Source of the DNA: Haloquadratum sp. J07HQX50
Lineage (GTDB): Archaea > Halobacteriota > Halobacteria > Halobacteriales > Haloferacaceae
Reading direction: 5' to 3'
DNA length: 6,078 nt
Assembly (NCBI GenBank): GCA_000416005.1
Contig: KE356562.1
Span: 56,115 to 62,192 of the forward strand
The translations under genes and the position numbers were made by a program. The notes under the pieces were generated by a model. It worked only from the letters and a program-made list of their open reading frames with translations, made no database searches and had not been told where the DNA came from. The stretch's first letter is position 1. Each line of letters opens with the position of its first letter. Below are positions 1-4,566 of this stretch, in pieces.

Positions 1-324
1 TTGGGAAGGTTTGTGATCCGACAGCGACAGGTAGTGCCACCCGAGACTCCGATCCACCGAACAATTCGGCAGGGACTCGGAGTTACCTAACTGTTTCATG
101 TCGGGGTGGGCAGTCGGCTCAGTTTTTGATTTCGGCTGGAAGCCGCGGCAAACACCAAACCAAGCCAAACAAATCCAATTCAATCCGATCCAACTACCAA
201 TTTTCCGCCTCACATCCATCGATACGACAGCAGCGGATCTGAAATCTTCACTGGATGGTAAAATCGAACACGAGCGATTCCACGACGAAACTCGTGGGTT
301 CTCTCGCCCTGCAAATCCGATAAA
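1..324. other. Left-edge region without a convincing gene
   Basis: No reading frame here has recognisable protein content. A plus-strand frame is open from base 3 to a stop at 240-242 and could be the 3' end of a gene starting outside the window; its first part is rich in Asp, Thr, Ser and Pro but matches no family I know. A minus-strand frame starting at an ATG at 99-97 is also open to the left edge. The ATG frame at 98-355 crosses the A/C-rich tract at 149-200 and is not acidic like the other proteins here. A small hairpin (CGGCT at 133-137, AGCCG at 141-145, three-base loop) lies just after a T run and is on the wrong side of it to be a plus-strand terminator. Confidence 0.4.
149..200. repeat. 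A/C-rich low-complexity tract
   Basis: These 52 bases contain 25 A, 19 C, 6 T and only 2 G, arranged as loosely repeated units such as CCAAA, CCAAG and CCAAT. The strand asymmetry is strong compared with the balanced composition of the surrounding DNA. It is not a clean tandem repeat. No function is evident; it may be a degenerate simple repeat or part of an eroded mobile-element end. Confidence 0.5.
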
Positions 325-498
325 CTACTCCTGTCGGTGTTCCATGTTCAACTGATACCGGTCAATTGGTGAGAAACCACCGCTGCGCGTACTCCAAATG
401 AATACCACGTCGGATTCCTCCCGCGGCTTAACCCGTCGGCTTCCTCCTTGCTTCTGCATGAAAGATAACCTGATTCCGTCATTCTCATTGGCTGTCAT
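325..498 (-). CDS. Short unassigned ORF, possibly a mobile-element remnant
   Basis: This 57-codon frame begins at ATG 498-496 and ends at TAG 327-325. It is divergent from cutA, with only 14 bases between the two ATGs. The product starts MTANENDGIRLS, has a basic stretch around residues 16-26 (KQGGSRRVKPR) followed by EESDVVFIW, and ends NMEHRQE. It is roughly charge-neutral, unlike typical acidic haloarchaeal proteins. I recognise no domain. The basic tail style and the GCGGGAGGAATCC-type sequence on this strand remind me of the 3' end of IS200/IS605 tnpB genes in haloarchaea, but this is an impression and not a match I can show. A direct repeat inside it is out of phase with the codons, which argues against coding selection. 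It may be spurious. Confidence 0.22.
   Translation of the reverse strand: MTANENDGIRLSFMQKQGGSRRVKPREESDVVFIWSTRSGGFSPIDRYQLNMEHRQE
409..447. repeat. 13-bp direct repeat pair, 26-bp spacing
   Basis: GTCGGATTCCTCC at 409-421 recurs as GTCGGCTTCCTCC at 435-447, 12 of 13 bases identical. Start-to-start spacing is 26 bp, so a 13-bp spacer equals the repeat length. On the minus strand both read GGAGGAANCCGAC. The pair lies 66-104 bp upstream of the cutA ATG, so it could be a paired protein-binding site, or a structured segment of a mobile-element end. It is too short and has too few copies to be a CRISPR. Confidence 0.5.
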
Positions 499-512
499 CA
501 GATAAATTGGTC

Positions 513-821
513 ATGCCGACTGTATTTATCACAGCCCCGGCAGGAGCCGCCCAGAGTATTGCTCAGACAATCGTGGAAGAACGCCTTGCTGCGTGTGTCA
601 ATCGGGTGGCGTGTGTGTCTACTTATCGATGGCAAGGTGAGGTACGTGCCGATGATGAAGAGATCCTCTTGGCAAAGACCACTGATAAGCGGTATAGCGA
701 CCTTCGCGACCGGGTTGCAGAGATTCATCCCCATGATGTGCCGTGTATCGAACGTTTTGATGAGACCGATATCACCACGTCATTCGCAGAGTGGCGGGCA
801 GAAAGTGTCACCAAGTCATAG
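513..821 (+). CDS. cutA: CutA-type divalent-cation tolerance protein
   Basis: This 102-residue product matches the usual length of the CutA1 family: small soluble cytoplasmic proteins with a ferredoxin-like fold that form tight trimers and are linked to tolerance of copper and other divalent metals. Visible family landmarks are the N-terminal strand MPTVFITAP, RLAACVN at residues 24-30, TYRWQGE at 37-43, the LLAKT strand at 52-56, and HPHDVP at 72-77, matching HPYEVP of bacterial CutA. Cysteines at 28, 34 and 78 are candidate metal ligands. I chose ATG 513 over an in-frame TTG six bases earlier because MPTV is the normal family start. No Shine-Dalgarno sequence precedes it, which fits a leaderless transcript; I see no clear TATA box at the expected distance. 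The exact physiological role of archaeal CutA is not settled. Confidence 0.93.
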   Translation: MPTVFITAPAGAAQSIAQTIVEERLAACVNRVACVSTYRWQGEVRADDEEILLAKTTDKRYSDLRDRVAEIHPHDVPCIERFDETDITTSFAEWRAESVTKS

Positions 822-886
822 GGTGGTCCCTTTGAGACGTTCGTCAGTGAGCAATCTTGAAACAGACACTCCATGTGCGCTCCCGC

Positions 887-896
887 ATATTTTTCT
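887..896 (+). terminator. Possible T-rich terminator of cutA
   Basis: ATATTTTTCT lies about 66 bases after the cutA stop and contains five consecutive T. Archaeal termination commonly occurs at T tracts without a strong hairpin. The tract is short, so this is a weak call. Confidence 0.2.
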
Positions 897-1018
897 GCAC
901 TGTGCGCATTCACAGATCGCGCTCAGCAACCCGCATCATACCTGTCTATACAATTTTGAGACAGAATGCGTCAGCTCGCCCCAGCCCGCAGGACCTCACG
1001 TGCCACTCTCGATAGTGT

Positions 1019-1055
1019 CGGTACCGAACGGTAGCAGATTTATCTGATACTGATA
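1019..1055. promoter_or_regulatory. Clustered inverted repeats, candidate operator
   Basis: Several small symmetric elements are packed together. CGGTACCG at 1019-1026 is a perfect palindrome. TACCG/CGGTA (1022-1026 and 1029-1033) flank AA. CAGAT/ATCTG (1035-1039 and 1042-1046) flank TT. CTGATA is then repeated in tandem at 1044-1049 and 1050-1055. The cluster ends 70 bases before the CNNM start codon. The 11-mer ATTTATCTGAT at 1038-1048 is the exact reverse complement of ATCAGATAAAT at 497-507 just before cutA, which raises the possibility of a shared regulator. No known operator is recognised. Confidence 0.3.
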
Positions 1056-1125
1056 GACACACACCAATATCACGACGGATATATGATGGACACCATTTTG
1101 TGTCAGGTGTTAATACATCCACACA

Positions 1126-2169
1126 ATGGAACCGCTTGAGATTGGTCTCCGAATCTTAGGTGGGATTGTTCTCATTGGTGTGAATGCATTTTTTGTGGCG
1201 ATCGAATTTGCGCTGACACGTGTACGGCAGTATCCCCAATCGGAGTTCAATACGCCTGGGCTCGAGCTCGCATGGGAGATGACGAACGATTTAGAGTTTT
1301 ATCTCACGACCTGTCAAGTCTGGATCTCCGCGACGAGTATCGCCTTAGGAATCATTGCTGAACCTGGACTTGCCGCACTGTTCGAACCGGTATTTGAAAA
1401 TACGACATTGGCATCGGTCGGGGCAGGTTCGCTTCTCGGATTTATGCTCATTAATCTAATCCACCTCACCCACGGAGAGCAGACACCGACATATCTCGGC
1501 GTGGAGCGCTCGAAACAAGTTGCTCAGTATGGGTCGCGACCGTTGTTTTGGTTCGCCAAGATTCTCTCACCTGCAATTAATTTCGGCGATATGATTGCAA
1601 AGGCGACACTCGGCCTGTTCAATATTGAGATGACTCAAGCATGGACAGAAACCGAGAAAGAAGTGATCGAAACACGAGCAGACCTTCGGAACAAACTGGG
1701 TTCTGTGCTCGAAGAGGGAGCAGTGGCCGATGAGCGACGCCAAGAAATACTGAATGCGCTCGCTATTGGTGAACAAGCGGTTAGAGAGGTAATGGTGCCA
1801 CGGGATGAGATTGTATCGATATCGGCGACGGGCAATCCCGAATCAAACTTTCAGACGATGAGTAAACACACTCACACACGATATCCCTTGATTGGCGATG
1901 AACTCGCTGATTTTCGTGGTATCGTTTACACACCAGTGTTACTGAGACATCGTGAACAGCTAGCTTCTGGAGATATCGACTTTACCGAGCTAGCGGCACC
2001 GACAATGACGCTCTCTCCCGACGTGGACGTGAGCGATGCGATTGATCAGTTCCAGACTGAGCAACAGGAGCTTGCTCTCGTCATCGAAGATGGCACAATA
2101 GCCGGATTAGTAACGGTAACTGATCTCTTCGAGACTGTGATGGGTAATATCGAGGATCCACTTGACTAA
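1126..2169 (+). CDS. CNNM/CorB-like membrane protein with CBS pair
   Basis: This 347-residue product has the CNNM (DUF21) plus tandem CBS layout of the HlyC/CorC/CorB superfamily, whose members are implicated in Mg2+ transport and bind Mg-ATP through the CBS pair. Membrane segments are visible at about 7-33, 60-86, 95-116 and 137-163. NAFFVAIEFALTRVR (20-34) and the SATSIALGIIAEP stretch (68-80) match conserved parts of the CNNM core. The first CBS repeat spans about 219-275 (VREVMVPRDEIVSI, TRYPLIGD, FRGIVY), the second about 290-340 (LALVIEDGTIAGLVTVTDL). Two oddities stand out. The normally conserved ExxPK after TM3 is GEQTPTYL at 117-124, with Thr in place of Lys. The protein also ends right after the second CBS repeat, without the C-terminal CorC/HlyC domain of many bacterial homologues. 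ATG 1126 is the first good start and no Shine-Dalgarno is seen. Older 'hemolysin' labels for this family are misleading. The substrate is inferred from the family only. Confidence 0.9.
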   Translation: MEPLEIGLRILGGIVLIGVNAFFVAIEFALTRVRQYPQSEFNTPGLELAWEMTNDLEFYLTTCQVWISATSIALGIIAEPGLAALFEPVFENTTLASVGAGSLLGFMLINLIHLTHGEQTPTYLGVERSKQVAQYGSRPLFWFAKILSPAINFGDMIAKATLGLFNIEMTQAWTETEKEVIETRADLRNKLGSVLEEGAVADERRQEILNALAIGEQAVREVMVPRDEIVSISATGNPESNFQTMSKHTHTRYPLIGDELADFRGIVYTPVLLRHREQLASGDIDFTELAAPTMTLSPDVDVSDAIDQFQTEQQELALVIEDGTIAGLVTVTDLFETVMGNIEDPLD

Positions 2170-2223
2170 CTGCATTCGATAGCGAGTTCACGAGAATATC
2201 ACTGTGGTTTGAGTAATAAAGAA

Positions 2224-2245
2224 CAATACGACGAAATCGTTGTTG
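2224..2245 (+). other. Small hairpin after the CNNM gene
   Basis: CAATACGA can pair with TCGT(T)GTTG around a CGAAA loop, with one bulged T and one G-T pair, about 55 bases after the CNNM stop. It could stabilise or delimit the 3' end of that transcript. No long T run follows it, so it is not a standard terminator, and chance is possible. Confidence 0.2.
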
Positions 2246-2324
2246 CACAGGTGGTCTCAGACAGATGCGACGGGGCCAATACGACACAGATTGAGTGTAC
2301 GCAGCCTCAACTGCATTGACACTG

Positions 2325-2336
2325 AGAAGTCTTATC
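2325..2336 (+). promoter_or_regulatory. Probable TATA-type promoter for the kinase gene
   Basis: GAGAAGTCTTAT, centred roughly 26-30 bases before ATG 2360, fits a haloarchaeal promoter: a purine-rich BRE-like half followed by a TTAT-type TATA element at the spacing expected when transcription begins at or next to the start codon. It supports a leaderless transcript starting at 2360 and argues against the upstream in-frame TTG at 2240. Confidence 0.45.
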
Positions 2337-2359
2337 CTGGCCATCGAACATTATTGAAT

Positions 2360-4153
2360 ATGGCTACTCAAGAGGAACGTACGGACACAATCCGTCTCCT
2401 CCACGTGGATGACCAGCTGGAATTCGCTGAGATGGTCACCACGTTTCTCGAACGGGAAAACGATCGATTCGATACCGAAACCGCCGCCACTGCAAAAGAC
2501 GGGCTTGCTTGTCTCGCTGACTCATCGTTTGATTGCGTTCTCTCTGATTATGATATGCCTGGTCAAGATGGGATTGAGTTTCTCAAAACTGTACGTGACA
2601 ACTATCCTGAGCTTCCGTTTATTCTTTACACAGGCAAAGGTTCTGAGGCAGTTGCCAGCGATGCTCTCTCAGCTGGTGCAACTGACTATTTACGAAAAGA
2701 AGCCGGGACAGACCAATTCACAGTGCTTGCAAGCCGTCTTGAATCTGTTGTCGAGCAAACGCGCACACAGCAGCGACAGATGGATGCCATCGAAACCGCA
2801 CAACACGGAATCGCGATTCTTGATTCAGATGGGAATCATGTCAGCGTGAATCAAGCATACGCTGATATCTATCGGACTGATCCCGACGAGTTGATCGGCG
2901 AGCACTGGACAACACTCCACCCAGAAAACGAAGCAGAGTTTATTCGAACCGACATTTTCCCCAGCGTCGAAGAGGATGGATACTGGCAAGGCCGCATAAC
3001 TGGTCTGCGTACTGATGGGACGACATTTCCGAGAGAGTGTGCTGTCTCGACGACTGTCAAAGATATGATCATCCTGACGGTGCGAGATATCTCTGAGCAA
3101 ATCGAGTCAAAGAAGCGTCTCAGTCGATATAATGCACTCAGTAAGGTCATCCAAGACCCTGTATATGTGCTTGACGAAGAAGGTCGGTTTGAGTTTGTGA
3201 ATGAGTCATTCGTGGAGACATTTGGCTACGAACAAGATGAACTGCTGGGGAATGATATCTCGATGATCAAAGATGAAACGGCTGTCGAACAGGGAAGGAG
3301 AAATCTCGGACGGGTGCTATCGTCTGACGGGCCTGACAGTGTGTATTTCGAGACAGACATCAAATCACAAGGTGGGAAGACGATTCCCTGCGAAGATCAT
3401 CTCACAGCTCTTCCATATGAGGGAGAGAAATTCAATGGTTCCGCTGGAATCCTCCGAGATATCTCTGAACGCAAGGCACGAGAGGAGAAGCTCAAACGTC
3501 AGAATCGACGTCTCGATGAGTTTGCGAGTGTGGTGAGCCACGACCTACGGAATCCGCTCACTGTTGCAGAGGGGAACTTGGAACTTCTCCGTGAGGAATG
3601 TGAGAGTGAGCGAATCGACAAGATTGACTCAGCGCTGACTCGGATGGACGAACTGATCGAGGATCTTCTCCAGTTAGCCCGTGCAGACGAACGCATGGAG
3701 AGCACAAAATCAGTCAATCTTGCAGAAATCTCTCAGAGCTGCTGGCAGAATGTTGAGACAACCGACGCAACAATCGAGATCGATATCACGACCGCCCAGA
3801 GTATCGAAGCAGACCCAAATCGGCTCGCACAGTTACTTGAGAATCTGATGCGGAATGCAATCGAGCATGCAGATCAGAGTGAAGGTGGGGACGAAGATGT
3901 GACGATCACTCTCGGCGAAATTGAGGATGGATTCTATCTTGCAGACGACGGAAGCGGCATCCCCATAGATGAGCGAGACGATGTGTTTGAAGCGGGCTAT
4001 ACGACGAGCAAACGGGGCACTGGATTTGGGCTCTCAATCGTGGAGCAGGTCGTCGAGGCTCACGGATGGAATATATCCATCACAGAGAGCACTGAAGGCG
4101 GAGCACGTTTTGAGGTGACTGATGTCAAGTCGAATCAGAGTGAATCGAGGTGA
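2360..4153 (+). CDS. Soluble receiver-PAS-PAS-histidine kinase
   Basis: This 597-residue cytoplasmic sensor kinase has no membrane segment. An N-terminal receiver domain (about 10-130) shows acidic D17-D18, phosphoacceptor D63 in LSDYDMPG, T91 in YTGKG and switch lysine K113. Two PAS sensor domains follow at about 143-245 and 258-370, joined by helical linkers (around 130-142, 246-258 and 368-385). The dimerisation/phosphoacceptor helix has H394 in SHDLRNPL. The ATPase domain shows the N box (N495 and N499 in ENLMRNAIEHA), DDGSGIP at 529-535, VFEAGYTT at 542-549 and GTGFGLSIV at 553-561. All catalytic landmarks are present, so it should be active. The receiver-first order suggests that it takes phosphate or a signal from another kinase, or autoregulates itself. 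No output domain or partner regulator is next to it, and the PAS ligands are unknown. I chose ATG 2360: the 40-codon extension to TTG 2240 is basic, unlike the protein, and would cover the likely promoter. Confidence 0.93.
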   Translation: MATQEERTDTIRLLHVDDQLEFAEMVTTFLERENDRFDTETAATAKDGLACLADSSFDCVLSDYDMPGQDGIEFLKTVRDNYPELPFILYTGKGSEAVASDALSAGATDYLRKEAGTDQFTVLASRLESVVEQTRTQQRQMDAIETAQHGIAILDSDGNHVSVNQAYADIYRTDPDELIGEHWTTLHPENEAEFIRTDIFPSVEEDGYWQGRITGLRTDGTTFPRECAVSTTVKDMIILTVRDISEQIESKKRLSRYNALSKVIQDPVYVLDEEGRFEFVNESFVETFGYEQDELLGNDISMIKDETAVEQGRRNLGRVLSSDGPDSVYFETDIKSQGGKTIPCEDHLTALPYEGEKFNGSAGILRDISERKAREEKLKRQNRRLDEFASVVSHDLRNPLTVAEGNLELLREECESERIDKIDSALTRMDELIEDLLQLARADERMESTKSVNLAEISQSCWQNVETTDATIEIDITTAQSIEADPNRLAQLLENLMRNAIEHADQSEGGDEDVTITLGEIEDGFYLADDGSGIPIDERDDVFEAGYTTSKRGTGFGLSIVEQVVEAHGWNISITESTEGGARFEVTDVKSNQSESR

Positions 4154-4209
4154 CTGCTGAGTGAGAGAGTTCATCCAGGTATTCTGCTTCAGAGAAGTTT
4201 TCATTCCTG

Positions 4210-4317
4210 TCAGGCATTGCTTCCAGCCACAGCCACAGCAACTGTGAGCGACTCCAGATTGAGCAGCATCTCTCTTGCTCTCTTGACATCCTTGTGTTTC
4301 CAGTTCTCATGGACGTG
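4210..4317 (-). pseudogene. Possible decayed coding remnant, family unknown
   Basis: A minus-strand frame bounded by TGA at 4320-4318 and TGA at 4212-4210 encodes 35 residues with a protein-like pattern: a charged helix-like part ENWKHKDVKRAREMLLNL followed by a small-residue hydrophobic tail TVAVAVAGSNA. It lacks a good start codon of its own. The same frame continues upstream past the TGA to about 4380, which would fit one nonsense change in a once longer gene. The look is of a C-terminal end, possibly a transposase tail, but I cannot name the family. An ATG frame in another phase (4310 to 4125) overlaps the kinase 3' end and is less protein-like. The call is tentative. Confidence 0.2.
4231..4245. 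repeat. 15-bp direct repeat, copy 1
   Basis: AGCCACAGCAACTGT is present here and again, exactly, at 4404-4418, start-to-start distance 173 bp. An exact 15-mer repeated by chance within 413 bp is very unlikely, so a duplication or a pair of related element ends is suggested. The copies lie in the same orientation. On the minus strand each reads TVAVA in one frame, but 173 is not a multiple of three, so the copies are in different phases. Confidence 0.75.
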
Positions 4318-4358
4318 TCACTCGGGAAGATATTGAAGAGTTGTACAGGCGGTTGAGG

Positions 4359-4396
4359 CGGCTACCCCGGGGTGAGTTCACGACCGAACCGAGCCG
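4359..4396. repeat. Nested inverted repeats in a GC-rich patch
   Basis: CGGCT at 4359-4363 and AGCCG at 4392-4396 can form the outer arms of a stem. Inside lie the perfect 10-bp palindrome ACCCCGGGGT at 4364-4373 and GTGA/TCAC at 4372-4375 and 4378-4381. This could fold in RNA on either strand or bind a dimeric protein. It sits between the two 15-bp repeats, closer to copy 2. It may contribute to termination of either convergent gene, but no T run follows. Confidence 0.35.
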
Positions 4397-4403
4397 TTTC
4401 AAT

Positions 4404-4418
4404 AGCCACAGCAACTGT
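4404..4418. repeat. 15-bp direct repeat, copy 2
   Basis: This is the second exact copy of AGCCACAGCAACTGT. The flanks (AAT before, CGCTTCC after) differ from those of copy 1 (TTCC-AGCCAC before, GAGCGACTCC after), although both are followed within a few bases by GC and then TCC, which may reflect a longer, diverged repeat. Confidence 0.75.
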
Positions 4419-4566
4419 CGCTTCCCGGTCCCCCGTCGAACAGCCGAGTATAGTTGTGAATGATTGTTTGAGGGTATGATTTATTTCTCACACCTGCGTA
4501 TCAGAAGGGTAACGTTCTACTCAACAAAGGACGGAACTTAGAAAGACTGGTAGCGGTGCTGAGGAT

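Larger units (their letters stand above)
822..1125. other. Intergenic region between cutA and the CNNM gene
   Basis: These 304 bases contain no credible gene: frames that cross it (559-1047 plus, 725-913 minus) overlap cutA out of phase and resemble nothing. A five-T run at 890-894 in an AT-rich patch could end the cutA transcript. The right half holds clustered short inverted repeats (1019-1055) and an AT-rich TATATG at 1080-1085 that may be promoter elements for the downstream gene. The long gap suggests that the two genes are transcribed separately. Confidence 0.6.
4154..4566. other. Convergent intergenic region with repeats
   Basis: These 413 bases separate the 3' ends of the kinase (+) and the symporter (-). 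No intact gene is seen. The content is an exact 15-bp direct repeat, a GC-rich patch with nested inverted repeats (4359-4396), and minus-strand frames that look partly protein-like but are interrupted. Both neighbours must terminate in or near this region, yet I see no strong hairpin-plus-T terminator. Confidence 0.5.

Noticed and set aside
1..99. Minus-strand ATG frame open to the left edge (starts MKQLGNSESL)
   Set aside because: Only 33 codons are visible, with no promoter, ribosome site or recognisable motif.
3..242. Plus-strand frame open from the left edge, 79 codons
   Set aside because: It could be the tail of an upstream gene, but a frame this long can occur by chance and the residues match no family I know; not enough to call a gene.
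98..355. 85-codon plus-strand ATG frame
   Set aside because: It runs through the A/C-rich low-complexity tract, is not acidic like the true genes here, and shows no domain or start signal.
140..429. 9-bp inverted pair AAGCCGCGG (140-148) and CCGCGGCTT (421-429) as element ends
   Set aside because: A 9-bp inverted match in about 500 bp is expected by chance roughly half the time, and no target duplication or transposase frame supports it.
409..447. CRISPR-like reading of the 13-bp repeat pair
   Set aside because: Only two short copies with a 13-bp spacer, and no cas genes; far from any CRISPR array.
874..907. TGTGCGC repeated at 874-880 and 901-907
   Set aside because: A 7-bp repeat is too short to be meaningful.
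559..1047. 162-codon plus-strand frame overlapping cutA
   Set aside because: It overlaps most of cutA out of phase and has a composition rich in Ser, Arg, His and Cys typical of a shadow frame.
2081..2344. Minus-strand 87-codon frame
   Set aside because: It overlaps the CNNM 3' end and the kinase promoter, is rich in Arg and Ser, and shows no family features.
2240..2359. 40-codon N-terminal extension of the kinase from TTG
   Set aside because: It is basic, precedes the receiver domain without adding a domain, and would span the likely TATA element; ATG 2360 is better.
4125..4310. 61-codon minus-strand ATG frame
   Set aside because: It overlaps the kinase 3' end; another phase of the same stretch looks more protein-like, so this start and frame are not supported.
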